DNA of 64,000 nucleotides. Origin: Sphingobacteriales bacterium (GTDB lineage Bacteria > Bacteroidota > Bacteroidia > Sphingobacteriales > Sphingobacteriaceae). Positions 1 to 8,277 of this stretch are shown here, piece by piece (positions within the stretch are counted from its first letter, which is position 1; every line of letters begins with the position of its first letter). The notes below the pieces were generated by a model. The model was not told the DNA's origin. It worked only from the letters and a program-made list of their open reading frames with translations, and did not search any database. Both the position numbers and the translations under genes were made by a program. The stretch is from NCBI GenBank assembly GCA_014763615.1, contig JACXVB010000009.1:1-64000 (forward strand). Reading direction: 5' to 3'.

Positions 1-110
1 AAACGAACCTTCATCCCACATGGCCATACTCCCGGCTCGGCGTTTTACCAGCCCAACGCTCATTAATATTTCTCTTTTCAACTAACACGTCATTTCGAAC
101 GTTAGTGAGG

Positions 111-190
111 CCTGCCTGTCGGTTTATCCGCCGGAGGAGGGCAGACAGGAATCTCCGCGGAGTGTTTCGCTTCCTTTCACATTTGTCATC
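111..190 (-). repeat. Dispersed intergenic element, copy 1
   Basis: About 80 bases that match, in reverse orientation, the stretch at 4021-4101. Shared blocks read on the reverse strand are GATGACAAA, GTGAAAGG, CGAAACNCTC, TGCCCTCCTC and CCGACAGGCAGG in the same order and nearly the same spacing. It is GC-rich compared with its surroundings and contains no reading frame of interest. It lies just downstream of the stop of the reverse-strand hypothetical gene. I infer a genome-wide short repeat of the kind common in Sphingobacteriaceae; only the two copies here are seen. Confidence 0.6.
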
Positions 191-191
191 C

Positions 192-992
192 CTATATCTT
201 CTTCCATTGCACAAGTATCGGCTCTTCAGGTTCTGGCTTTAAGGCTTTTTCTTCCGGCTCGAAATGAACAATTTTGCCTTCTTTGAGATGGAAAGCATCT
301 ACTATTGCGCCGGCTAAAAACTTTTGGTTGTTGATGATGCCGGAGCTTCTGTAACGGAGATTCATCATCACCATTATGATTTGCTCTTTTTGTTTGGGGA
401 TGTTAAAAGCTAATTGACCACCTGTAAAATCCGCCGTTTTTTCGATTGTTAAAGGTTCGGATAAACTCAACTGAAAGCTAGATTGCTCAAAATCAAAAGC
501 AGCAAATCCTACCATAAATAAGGCTTTATCGGCTTTTGGAGGCCATTTTATTTGGTTTTTAACCTTGATGGGTAAAAAATCTATGATTAATTGTTGTTGA
601 TTTAAGCTAAGCCCTGGCCATTGGGTACATAGATTTTCTAGTTTGGCATGAGTACTGCATTCAAAACCTTTGAGTAGGGATACATTGCCATCATATACCC
701 TTCTGTTTCCTTTTAGCGCTTCAGGACCGCTACGCATGATTTTACGGAACACTTCTGCCAAACGGCTATGTAAATTTTCTTCAAAAGGTGCAAAGAATAG
801 GGGTTTAAACGCCTTGCGAACCAATGCAGAGGCGCTACTTCCTTTTCCAAACTCATTAGCACTTTTTAGGCTTTCTTCAGAGGGTTGATAGCTGGCTGTT
901 TTTTTACGCGTATAATGTTCTTTCCCTCTGCGATAACCTACGGTTTCACCCAATTTTCCAACATAAGGTAAAATTCCATTTTGTCTTCCCAT
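192..992 (-). CDS. Conserved hypothetical protein with MGRxxG...VGKLG start
   Basis: I do not recognise a characterised family with certainty. The likely start is the ATG at 992, giving 266 residues that begin MGRQNGILPYVGKLG; a reading frame continues 17 codons further upstream to 1043 but adds an unconvincing extension. The N-terminal 40 residues are rich in Gly, Lys and Arg, followed by a region with a KPLF motif, then a mixed beta-type C-terminal half ending in a Glu/Pro-rich tail. There is no signal peptide or membrane segment. Similar proteins with this opening are, to my memory, frequent lone hypothetical genes in Pedobacter and relatives, often several per genome. It stands alone in the accessory region with no operon partner, and nothing in the context suggests a function. 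Confidence 0.6.
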   Translation of the reverse strand: MGRQNGILPYVGKLGETVGYRRGKEHYTRKKTASYQPSEESLKSANEFGKGSSASALVRKAFKPLFFAPFEENLHSRLAEVFRKIMRSGPEALKGNRRVYDGNVSLLKGFECSTHAKLENLCTQWPGLSLNQQQLIIDFLPIKVKNQIKWPPKADKALFMVGFAAFDFEQSSFQLSLSEPLTIEKTADFTGGQLAFNIPKQKEQIIMVMMNLRYRSSGIINNQKFLAGAIVDAFHLKEGKIVHFEPEEKALKPEPEEPILVQWKKI

Positions 993-1054
993 TTTTTTTG
1001 TATATTCAATTTTTAAACTTTCTACCGCTCCATTTCCTTTCATTTCAGATCAAA

Positions 1055-1087
1055 AGTCCAACTCAAGTCCAAGTGAAGTCCATGTTT
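1055..1087. repeat. Short 11-base tandem repeat upstream of hypothetical gene
   Basis: Three imperfect 11-base units each begin AGTCCA. They lie about 65-95 bases upstream of the preferred start (992) of the reverse-strand hypothetical gene, so they could be a regulatory spacer or only slippage. Nothing else was seen nearby. Confidence 0.4.
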
Positions 1088-1602
1088 TGTCCAGCTCTTT
1101 TCCATGCTTTCTTTTAGTGTCCTTTCACTCACCTTATAGTTTCCCTTTAAAAAAGCTTGTTTTCTAAAAGTAGGTACGAACATGACCAAAAGCAGGGCAG
1201 AACAGAGGCATAGGAGCTGTTTCTAAATTAAATTTAGCATAATAGATTGATTTTCAAAAGATAGTAGGGGTAAATTTATTTTCTGTTGAATTTAAAATTG
1301 AGAAATCACTGTATTTGAGGCTTGTTTGAAGGGATTTTGTACGGGATGATGGTGCTGAGGTATCTGATTTAGAGGATGCTTTTTTTAAATGTATTGTGGA
1401 TAAACGTTTTTGCCTGTTTTCAAGAATTAATCTACAGTATTGAACTCAAATCCTGAATAAAATACCTCTTAGGAAGATGGCTTTTTGGTGCGCCTAAAAT
1501 GTTTGGTTTTTTGAAATTGAGTGGGGTTGGTGAGGGTACTCTTTTTTGTTGTATGGATAGGATACCTTATCAATAATAGTATTTGGAAGTCATCAGAGGG
1601 GC
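1088..1602. other. Gene-free stretch
   Basis: No reading frame longer than about 35 codons with a plausible start was found on either strand. A perfect DnaA-box sequence (TGTGGATAA) occurs at 1395-1403, but it is isolated. The stretch looks like decayed DNA next to the direct repeat that starts at 1603. Confidence 0.5.
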
Positions 1603-1748
1603 GTTTTCTAATGGTTTTTTTTATAAAAATGGGCTATATTCAGCACACGCCTTCTCGGTAATTTGTGCCCCTGTAGCCAGCATACTGCCCAAAATTGAGT
1701 GTTCAATTGAATGATGCAAATTAACGATTTTAAATTTAATAGGTTTTG
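1603..1748 (+). repeat. Diverged direct repeat, copy A (partner at 3495-3638)
   Basis: This stretch and 3495-3638 share a GTTTTCTnnTGG start followed by a T-run and ATAAAAATG, and a closely matching tail. The last 63 bases (1686-1748 against 3576-3638) match at about 56 positions without a gap when aligned by eye; the middle is more diverged. The two copies have the same orientation and enclose the hsdM fossil, the HEPN/MNT pair and the broken GxxExxY gene. They could be ends of an old mobile unit or fragments of one ancestral sequence. Confidence 0.6.
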
Positions 1749-1831
1749 ATTAGATTCGTGGATTGAGGCTGATATCACTATTAAATCCTGCTAGCTATGC
1801 TTATAATATGAAGTTTAATTTTTAATATCTA

Positions 1832-1957
1832 ATGTCTATAACCAAAACGATTACCGAGAAACCATTAGAGAAGCCCCTCTGGAAAGCAGCAGACAAACTC
1901 CGCAAGAACATTGACGCTGCCGAATACAAGCTTGTTGTTTTAAGAAAACCTGAATAA
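1832..1957 (+). pseudogene. Fossil 5' end of a type I restriction methylase gene (hsdM)
   Basis: An ATG-started frame of 41 codons ends at a TAA. Its residues 11-33 include LWKAADKLRKNIDAAEYK, which closely matches the conserved start of HsdM, the N6-adenine methyltransferase subunit of type I restriction-modification systems; in intact family members this leads into a VLGLIFLKYI-type stretch and then the methylase domain of several hundred residues. Here the match stops after VVL and the frame ends 5 codons later, so only about a tenth of the N-terminal region remains. No methylase motifs (DPPY/NPPF type), HsdS or HsdR sequence is found downstream. The HEPN/MNT pair begins 32 bases later, a position often seen for such pairs inside type I restriction loci. 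I infer a deleted restriction locus. Confidence 0.7.
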
Positions 1958-1989
1958 ACCAATAAGGATGAACCTTTCAAAAATAAATT

Positions 1990-2436
1990 ATGAGTACACA
2001 AGATATACGCTGGCAACAACGCTTTAGCAATTATGTAAAGGCATTTTTGAAATTAGAACAAGCTGTATTGAAAATCAAAGAAGAATATCAGATTGAAGAA
2101 GATGGAACTATTGATGAAGACAGCTTTTTAGACAATATTATTAAAGAAGGATTGATACAACGCTTTGAATATACCCATGAGTTGGCTTGGAATGTAATGA
2201 AGGATTTTTTAGAAAATGCCGGAAACAACAATATATTTGGATCAAAAGATGCTACTAGAGAGGCCTTTGCTAGGGGTTTGATTATAAATGGTGAGGTTTG
2301 GATGGATATGATTAAAAGCCGCAATAAAACATCGCACACTTACAATGAAGAAACAGCTCATGATATTTTTATGAAAATAGTTCATGAATACTACCAGGAG
2401 TTCAATCAGTTTAGAGAGCGCATGGAAACATTGTGA
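1990..2436 (+). CDS. hepT: HEPN-family toxin (HepT-like, nucleotidyltransferase substrate-binding)
   Basis: This 148-residue all-helical protein belongs to the HI0074-type nucleotidyltransferase substrate-binding family, a branch of HEPN proteins. The HEPN RNase signature R-x4-H-x-Y is present as R111, H116 and Y118. In characterised HepT toxins these residues cleave RNA, and the Tyr is the site where the MNT partner attaches AMP to silence the toxin. Both key positions are intact, so the gene looks functional. The MNT gene follows directly, overlapping by four bases if its GTG is used, which fits a co-translated type VII toxin-antitoxin module. It sits in a decayed region after an hsdM fossil. 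Assignment to the family is firm; toxicity is inferred. Confidence 0.85.
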   Translation: MSTQDIRWQQRFSNYVKAFLKLEQAVLKIKEEYQIEEDGTIDEDSFLDNIIKEGLIQRFEYTHELAWNVMKDFLENAGNNNIFGSKDATREAFARGLIINGEVWMDMIKSRNKTSHTYNEETAHDIFMKIVHEYYQEFNQFRERMETL

Positions 2437-2447
2437 AGCGGAGAACA

Positions 2448-2810
2448 ATGAAAACTGATATGATGTTTGGATTAAAAACAGCAACCATTGAAGCTATCCA
2501 GGATGTTTTTAAAAAACATCCTGAATTAGAAAGCGCCATTTTGTATGGTTCAAGGGCAAAAGGTAACTACCGCCATGGCTCTGATATTGACCTGACCTTA
2601 GTAGGTGAACAGCTAAATTTGACCACTCTACAAAAAATAGAAAATGAATTAGACGACTTGCTGTTACCTTATCAAATGGATTTGTCTTTGTACAAGCAAA
2701 TTGGGAATAAAGAATTGCTTGAACACATTGAACGAGTTGGAAAAGTTTTCTTTGATAGCAATGAAATGATTTCTAGTAAGCTTAACGGTCTGAACAGTAA
2801 AAAGTCTTGA
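2448..2810 (+). CDS. mntA: MNT-domain nucleotidyltransferase (antitoxin MntA-like)
   Basis: A minimal nucleotidyltransferase of 120 residues from the ATG at 2448; a GTG at 2433 that overlaps the previous stop would add five residues. The family signature G-S-x10-D-x-D is complete: GS at residues 34-35 and D46 and D48, with a third acidic residue, D78, in QMDLS. In type VII modules such enzymes transfer AMP to a Tyr of HepT and so neutralise it. The gene directly follows the HEPN gene and is almost certainly in one operon with it. The last 15 residues (after KVFFDSNE) are Ser/Asn/Lys-rich and may be dispensable. The nearest following gene is a broken GxxExxY gene. Confidence 0.85.
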   Translation: MKTDMMFGLKTATIEAIQDVFKKHPELESAILYGSRAKGNYRHGSDIDLTLVGEQLNLTTLQKIENELDDLLLPYQMDLSLYKQIGNKELLEHIERVGKVFFDSNEMISSKLNGLNSKKS

Positions 2811-2844
2811 ACCTTAATTTTAGAGATTAAAAGATTTCTTGATT

Positions 2845-3209
2845 ATGGAGTATGAAGAATTAACTCACAAAATTATAGGAGCTTCAATGGAAGTGCATAG
2901 ATATATGGGTAATGGCTTTCAGGAAGTAGTATATCAACGGGCTTTGGCTATTGAAATGCAATTACGTAATATTTCATTTGCCAGAGAGCAGGAAATACCT
3001 TTGGTGTACAAAGGATAGGATGTGGGTACCCGAAGAGTTGACTTTTTTGTGGAAGACAAAATAATAGTAGAAATAAAAGCAATCATCAATTTAGAAGACG
3101 TTCATTTAGCACAAGCTATTAACTATACCTAGAAATAGGACTACTCCTCAATTTTGGCTCAAAAAGTTTACAATTTAAACGAGTACACCATAACAAACTA
3201 AAATCTTGA
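2845..3209 (+). pseudogene. Broken GxxExxY (PDDEXK-like) protein gene
   Basis: The translation begins MEYEELTHKIIGASMEVHR and contains GFQEVVY, the GxxExxY signature of a small PDDEXK-nuclease-like family of unknown role. Codon 58 (3016-3018) is TAG; the frame then continues with RRVDFFVEDKIIVEIKA, the conserved acidic/Lys core. Near 3127 the frame breaks after AINY: the conserved ending LEIGLLLNFGSKSL resumes in another frame at 3129 and ends at the TGA 3207-3209. A few codons are missing at that point, so a small deletion is likely. Two independent lesions make a true pseudogene more likely than a sequencing error. The gene lies directly after the HEPN/MNT pair. Confidence 0.8.
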
Positions 3210-3212
3210 ACC

Positions 3213-3335
3213 ATGATTAAACAGGATGATAGGATAGCCGTGATTTTAACACTTCAAAAAAGTAAAAAATCAAGTAATCAAGAAAATCAATTAAAATCAT
3301 GGTTAAAACACCTTTTAAATATTGAAATCAAATGA
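3213..3335 (+). other. Doubtful 40-codon reading frame
   Basis: This ATG-started frame of 40 codons is Lys/Ser/Gln-rich and overlaps the next small frame by ATGA. Its sequence is built from AATCA and TTAAAA-type words common in Bacteroidota intergenic DNA, so I doubt that it is a gene. Confidence 0.15.
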
Positions 3336-3478
3336 GTGCTTGGAAGGATTACAAGTTAATGGACGTAGCTATGGCTACGGACCGCCAGCGATTGGGCGGG
3401 CAACTAAACCGTATTAGAAATTACGGTATGAGGGTTGTGGCCTTTCCACCTGCTATAGGTGAAAAGGTTTGGGTTTAA
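3332..3478 (+). CDS. Unidentified small ORF (48 residues)
   Basis: A 48-codon frame beginning MSAWKDYKLMDVAM, with TAA at 3476-3478, basic in its middle part and ending in GEKVWV. No family is recognised and there is no signal peptide or membrane segment. It lies between the broken GxxExxY gene and direct repeat copy B. Its base composition is more GC-rich than its surroundings, which may mean it is a fragment of a transferred gene. It could be a remnant rather than a working gene. Confidence 0.25.
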   Translation: MSAWKDYKLMDVAMATDRQRLGGQLNRIRNYGMRVVAFPPAIGEKVWV

Positions 3479-3494
3479 GAGCTATCAGAAACTT

Positions 3495-3638
3495 GTTTTC
3501 TGGTGGTTTTTTTATAAAAATGAGCTATGATTCTATACAAAAAAAATGCTTTTGCACCCCTGAAGCCCGCAGACCTGCCCAAAATCGAGTGCAGAACTGA
3601 ATGATGTAAATTAACGATTTTAAATTTAGTAGGTTTTG
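3495..3638 (+). repeat. Diverged direct repeat, copy B (partner at 1603-1748)
   Basis: Same orientation as copy A. The final 63 bases (3576-3638), beginning TGCCCAAAAT and ending with TTAACGATTTTAAATTT and AGGTTTTG, differ from copy A at about seven positions, with no gap. The start also matches copy A through the T-run and ATAAAAATG. The two copies enclose about 1.75 kb that carries the toxin-antitoxin pair. Confidence 0.6.
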
Positions 3639-3901
3639 AAGTTTTAGGGGAATTAAATGAGGGAGATTTAAAACTTTTACAAGCTAAAATTAAATCTGCA
3701 CCTACGATAACACCAGCTTTAAAAAAGACGTTTGGTTTATATTTATAGTTTTGTACACCTATTAAAGCTCAAACCAAAAATCAAGAACCAAAAGGATATT
3801 TAATTTTTAGGGAAAATAGGTTTACAACTAATTTCATGAAATTAAAGAATGAGGCTCAGGTGATAAAGAGGCTAAACTCATTATCATTTAACAGGGGTTA
3901 A
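3605..3901 (+). other. Unidentified broken reading frame
   Basis: A frame open for 47 codons to a TAG at 3746-3748 continues in the same frame for another 50 codons to a TAA at 3899-3901. The first part includes GELNEGDLKLLQAKIKS and the second YLIFRENRFTTNFMKLK, both protein-like in composition. There is no ATG at the beginning; the start lies inside repeat copy B. I recognise no family. It may be the end of a gene truncated by the repeat and then interrupted by a nonsense codon. Confidence 0.2.
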
Positions 3902-4020
3902 GTCTTTTCATATTGCCCCAGAGTTGATTCAGGAATAAGAGGCTTATGCGAAGACTTTTTTTTTGGGGGTTTCAGTGATTTGGTTTTGTATTAAAATTAG
4001 AGAGATGCTGATTTACATCA

Positions 4021-4101
4021 GCATGACAAAAGATGAAAGGCATTGAAACGCTCACAGAGCCCCTTGTATGCCCTCCTCTGCCAGATATACCGACAGGCAG
4101 G
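4021..4101 (+). repeat. Dispersed intergenic element, copy 2
   Basis: This is the reverse-complement partner of 111-190. It shares the ordered blocks ATGACAAA, ATGAAAGG, GAAACGCTC, TGCCCTCCTC and CCGACAGGCAGG. The rest of 3902-4421 has no gene; a perfect TGTGGATAA box is at 4150-4158. The gyrA promoter should lie in the last 150 bases, where TAACTTCG at about 4367 is a possible -7 element. Confidence 0.55.
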
Positions 4102-4421
4102 ATTCAGACTCTCTCTATTAGAAATGAAAACTCTTATCTATTCCTTATCTGTGGATAAAATCTAAGAGCAGATAGGAGATCGTATAGGTATCCTATTAGG
4201 ACAAGATGGATCTGATTCCGACCTTTTTTAGTGGGAGCAGGGGAATATTCTTTTTGATTGCAGCCAGCGAAGAAGTACTGTTTCTTCACTTCTTAAGAAT
4301 GTGGAAAAATCCTTCGATTTTAAGCTAAAATTTTCGATATTGAAGCTTCCAATTAGCTTGAATTTATTAACTTCGCGTACACTTTTAATAGGTGTAATCC
4401 GATTATTGAACAAAACACTAT

Positions 4422-7016
4422 ATGGCTGAAGAAAACGATCAGAACGAAGAACAACACGACAAAATCATAAAAATTAATATTGAGGAAGAAATGAAATCGG
4501 CCTACATCGATTATTCGATGTCGGTGATTGTTTCTAGGGCTTTACCAGATGTGAGAGATGGTTTAAAACCTGTACACCGTAGGGTTTTATATGGTATGCT
4601 TGATTTGGGTTTGGCCAGCAATAAACCTTATAAAAAATCTGCCCGTATTGTGGGGGAGGTTTTGGGTAAGTATCACCCGCATGGGGATAGCTCTGTTTAT
4701 GATACCATGGTGCGTATGGCGCAACCTTGGAGTTTACGCTATCCTTTGGTAGATGGACAAGGTAACTTTGGGTCGATAGATGGTGATTCGCCAGCAGCCA
4801 TGCGTTATACAGAGGCTCGTTTTAAGAAAATGGCCGAAGAAATGTTGGCGGATATCAATAAAGATACCATCGACTATCGCTTAAACTTTGATGATTCTTT
4901 AGAAGAGCCAACGGTTTTGCCAAGTAAATTTCCTAACCTTTTGGTTAATGGTGGTTCTGGTATTGCAGTAGGTATGGCTACCAATATGGCACCTCATAAT
5001 TTATCGGAGGTGATTGATGGAATTGTAGCCTATATTGATAATAAAGAGATTGAGATTTCGGAGTTGATGCAATACATTAAAGCACCTGATTTTCCAACAG
5101 GAGGAATTATCTATGGTTTTGAAGGCGTAAAAGATGCTTTTGAAACGGGTAGAGGTAGGATTGTGATGCGTGGGGTGGCAGAGATTGAAACCTTATCTAA
5201 TGATCGAGAAAGAATCATCGTTACAGAAATCCCTTATCAGGTAAACAAGGCCATCATGATTGAGCGTACTGCTGAATTAGTGAATGAGAAGAAGATTGAA
5301 GGTATTTCTGAGATTAGAGATGAATCTGATAGAGACGGGATGCGTGTAGTTTACGAGATCAAACGTGATGCGAATGCAGCTATCGTATTGAATAACTTAT
5401 ATAAATACACGGCTTTACAAACTTCTTTCAGTGTAAATAACATCGCTTTGGTGCATGGTCGCCCGATGATGCTGAACTTGAAGGATCTCATCAGACATTT
5501 CGTAGAACATCGTCATGAGGTAGTGGTTCGTCGTACCAAGTTTGAATTGGCAGAGGCCGAGAAAAGAGCGCATATTCTACAAGGTTTATTGATTGCTTTA
5601 GATCATTTAGATGAAGTGATTAAATTAATCAGAGCATCTGAAACCCCAGAAGAGGCTCGTGAAGGTTTGATTGCCTCTTTTGGTTTATCAGATATTCAGG
5701 CAAGAGCTATTTTGGATATGACGCTTCGTCGTTTAACCGGACTAGAGCGTGATAAAATCAAGGAAGAATACGCCGAATTGATGAAAACCATCGATTATTT
5801 AAATTCTATTTTAAATGATGAGGGTTTAAGAATGCAAATCATCAAAGATGAATTGCAGGAGATGAAAGATAAATACGGAGATGAGCGTAGAACAGTGGTG
5901 GTACACTCTGCTGCCGAGATGATGACGGAGGATTTCATTGAAGATGAGGATGTAGTGATTACCATTTCAAGAGAAGGTTATATCAAAAGAACGCCTTTAA
6001 CCGAATACCGTACACAAGGTAGAGGAGGTAAGGGAAGTATCGGTTCTAACTCTAGAGATGAGGATTTTATCGAGCATATTTTTATAGCTTCTAACCATAA
6101 TTACCTATTATTCTTCACTGATAAAGGTAAATGTTACTGGTTGAGGGTGTTTGAGATCCCAGAAGGGAGTAGAACGAGTAAAGGTAGAGCTATCCAAAAC
6201 ATCATCAATATAGAAAAAGAGGAAAAAATAAGAGCCTACATTAAAGTGGTGAACTTGAAGGATCAAGATTATTTAGAAAATAATTTTATCATCATGTGTA
6301 CTAAGAAAGGTACCATCAAGAAAACTACATTAGAGGCTTACAGTCGCCCAAGAGCAAACGGTATCAATGCCATAAATATTAATGAGGGTGACGAATTGTT
6401 AGAAGCCAATTTAACTACTGGAAGTTCTGAAATTGTGATGGCTTTGCGTTCTGGTAGGGCAATTAGGTTTAATGAATCAACCGTTCGTCCAATGGGAAGA
6501 ACAGCCACCGGTGTACGTGGAATTACCCTTTCTGGGCCAACAGATGAAGTAGTTGGTATGATTAGTGTAGAATCTCATGAGAGTACTATTTTGGTAGTTT
6601 CTGAAAAGGGCTACGGAAAACGTACGGATGTAGATGACTATCGCGTAACCAATAGAGGTGGAAAAGGGGTGAAAACCATCAATGTTACCGAGAAAACAGG
6701 AGCCTTGGTGTCTATTAAAGACGTGACCGATAAGGATGATTTGATGATTATCAATCGTTCTGGTATTGTGATAAGGATTGCGATGAGCAACCTGAGAGTA
6801 ATGGGAAGAGCCACACAAGGAGTAAGATTGATTACTTTAAAAGAAGGAGATGCAATTGCTTCTGTAGCAAAAGTAGAACACGATGAAGAAGAGGAAGTGA
6901 ATGCTGAAGTGATAGTAACGGATGGCGAGGTATTGGATATAGCACCAGATCCCGTGGAAGAGGATGATGTAACGCCAGATGAAGACGAAGAAAATAATGA
7001 ACAAACTGAAGACTAA
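4422..7016 (+). CDS. gyrA: DNA gyrase subunit A
   Basis: The A subunit of DNA gyrase breaks and rejoins DNA in the ATP-driven introduction of negative supercoils, together with GyrB. At 864 residues it has the usual length. The N-terminal domain carries the catalytic Tyr at 129 (AAMRYTEAR), and the C-terminal beta-pinwheel holds a GyrA box, QGRGGKG, at residues 532-538, which separates it from topoisomerase IV ParC. The quinolone region reads [10 protein letters not shown] with Ser90 and Asp94, the susceptible-type residues at the positions of E. coli S83 and D87. The C-terminus is a long Glu/Asp-rich tail. The gene is preceded by an accessory region and followed 30 bases later by a TPR gene that may share its transcript. 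Confidence 0.97.
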   Translation: MAEENDQNEEQHDKIIKINIEEEMKSAYIDYSMSVIVSRALPDVRDGLKPVHRRVLYGMLDLGLASNKPYKKSARIVGEVLGKYHPHGDSSVYDTMVRMAQPWSLRYPLVDGQGNFGSIDGDSPAAMRYTEARFKKMAEEMLADINKDTIDYRLNFDDSLEEPTVLPSKFPNLLVNGGSGIAVGMATNMAPHNLSEVIDGIVAYIDNKEIEISELMQYIKAPDFPTGGIIYGFEGVKDAFETGRGRIVMRGVAEIETLSNDRERIIVTEIPYQVNKAIMIERTAELVNEKKIEGISEIRDESDRDGMRVVYEIKRDANAAIVLNNLYKYTALQTSFSVNNIALVHGRPMMLNLKDLIRHFVEHRHEVVVRRTKFELAEAEKRAHILQGLLIALDHLDEVIKLIRASETPEEAREGLIASFGLSDIQARAILDMTLRRLTGLERDKIKEEYAELMKTIDYLNSILNDEGLRMQIIKDELQEMKDKYGDERRTVVVHSAAEMMTEDFIEDEDVVITISREGYIKRTPLTEYRTQGRGGKGSIGSNSRDEDFIEHIFIASNHNYLLFFTDKGKCYWLRVFEIPEGSRTSKGRAIQNIINIEKEEKIRAYIKVVNLKDQDYLENNFIIMCTKKGTIKKTTLEAYSRPRANGINAININEGDELLEANLTTGSSEIVMALRSGRAIRFNESTVRPMGRTATGVRGITLSGPTDEVVGMISVESHESTILVVSEKGYGKRTDVDDYRVTNRGGKGVKTINVTEKTGALVSIKDVTDKDDLMIINRSGIVIRIAMSNLRVMGRATQGVRLITLKEGDAIASVAKVEHDEEEEVNAEVIVTDGEVLDIAPDPVEEDDVTPDEDEENNEQTED

Positions 7017-7046
7017 AATAATAATAAAAACAAAAAAGGTTAAACA

Positions 7047-8225
7047 ATGAAAAAGACAATTTTAAGCTTGATACTCCTAGTTTCATTCTTTGGAGCCATG
7101 GCACAAAAAGGAGCAATAAAGGAAGCTAAGAATAGTTATGCTTTGTATGAGCTTGGCTTATCATCAAAGGCGAGTATGCAAAAGCAATTAGAAACTTTAG
7201 ATTTAGCGAAAGCTTCGGCAGATAAAGCCATTATCAATGATAAAACTAAAGATGATGTAGAACTTTGGGCCTATAGAAGCTTAATTTATTCTGCGATAGC
7301 TGTAACCGATACGGCAAATAAAAGTAATGCGGAAACTGCTTTTAAAACTGCTCAAGAATCTATCGCGAAAGCCAAAACTTTAGACACTGATAAAGCTCAA
7401 GCAAAGATTATTGAAAGTGCTGAGAAAAACTTAGCCATTATGATGCAAAACAAAGGTGTGGCGGCTTTTAACAAAAAAGATTTTAAAGAAGCTTATAACT
7501 CTTTCAAATTTATTACTTCGGTAATGCCTCAAGACTCCTTGTTTACTTTATACACTGCTATTGCTGCTAAAAATGCACAGATGTATGATGAAGCGGTGAA
7601 ATACTATCAAAAAACCATAGAAATCAATCCGAAAAATCCAGGGATCTATCAAGAGTTAGAAAGAACTTACATGGAAAAACAAGATACTACTAATGCGCTA
7701 AAAGTAATTGAGGAGGGAAGAGAAAAACACCCAGATTTCTTAGGTTTAATATATGATGAATTGAATATTTATTTAGCTAGAAATCAATCAGCTCAGCAAA
7801 TTACTAAAATTGAGAATGCCATTGCTAAAGATCCTAAAAACAAAACACTTTATTTTGTTGCGGGGATTGCTTATTCTGCAAGTAATCAGCCAGAAAAAGC
7901 CGAAGAATCCTATAAAAAGGCTTTAGAAATTGATCCAAATTATGCAGATGTGATTTACAATTTAGCGGTAATCTATATCAATAAGGGTAACGAGTTTATT
8001 AATGCAGCAAATAAATTACCGAACAACAAATCTACCGAAGCAAAGTACAACGATTTAAAGAACAAGTTTCAAGACCAGTTGAATAAAGCTTTACCGCTCT
8101 TAGAAAAAGCGAGAGAGTTGAATCCGAAAGATGCTGGTACCTTAACTACTTTGAGAGAAGTTTATGTAAAATTAAACAAATTGGATAAAGCTGCCGAAGT
8201 GAAGAAAGCTTTAGATGAATTGTAA
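7047..8225 (+). CDS. Secreted tetratricopeptide-repeat protein
   Basis: This 392-residue protein starts with a clear signal peptide (MKKTILSLILLVSFFGAMA, then Q). The body is helical; TPR units are clearest at about 140-215 (AFNKKDFKEAYNSFKFI, AVKYYQKTIEINPKNPG) and about 255-300 (AGIAYSASNQPEKAEESYKKALEIDPNY). It probably acts as a periplasmic or surface-attached scaffold; the partner is unknown. It follows gyrA by 30 bases in the same direction, an arrangement I believe is common in Bacteroidota. A rho-independent terminator follows at 8250. Confidence 0.85.
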   Translation: MKKTILSLILLVSFFGAMAQKGAIKEAKNSYALYELGLSSKASMQKQLETLDLAKASADKAIINDKTKDDVELWAYRSLIYSAIAVTDTANKSNAETAFKTAQESIAKAKTLDTDKAQAKIIESAEKNLAIMMQNKGVAAFNKKDFKEAYNSFKFITSVMPQDSLFTLYTAIAAKNAQMYDEAVKYYQKTIEINPKNPGIYQELERTYMEKQDTTNALKVIEEGREKHPDFLGLIYDELNIYLARNQSAQQITKIENAIAKDPKNKTLYFVAGIAYSASNQPEKAEESYKKALEIDPNYADVIYNLAVIYINKGNEFINAANKLPNNKSTEAKYNDLKNKFQDQLNKALPLLEKARELNPKDAGTLTTLREVYVKLNKLDKAAEVKKALDEL

Positions 8226-8249
8226 AACATAGCATGCTAAACAAATCAA

Positions 8250-8277
8250 AGCTTCGAAATTATTCGAGGCTTTTTTT
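8250..8277. terminator. Bidirectional terminator of TPR gene and yihY-type gene
   Basis: The stem AGCTTCGAA/TTCGAGGCT (nine pairs, one G-T wobble) with a four-base loop is followed by seven T on the forward strand. The reverse-strand YihY gene ends inside it: its last codons and TAA form one arm. It can serve the forward TPR gene, and possibly the reverse gene. Confidence 0.8.

Noticed and set aside
11-214. Small reverse frame at the left edge
   Set aside because: It runs across the dispersed repeat and has no recognisable protein features.
1395-1403. DnaA boxes at 1395-1403 and 4150-4158 as an origin next to gyrA
   Set aside because: They are isolated single matches 2.7 kb apart, which fits chance in AT-rich DNA of this size.
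3016-3018. Recoding of TAG in the GxxExxY frame
   Set aside because: A second, independent frame lesion lies 110 bases downstream, so decay is a simpler explanation than stop-codon reassignment.
4422-7016. ParC (topoisomerase IV) instead of GyrA
   Set aside because: A GyrA box (QGRGGKG) at residues 532-538 and the full six-blade C-terminal length favour gyrase.
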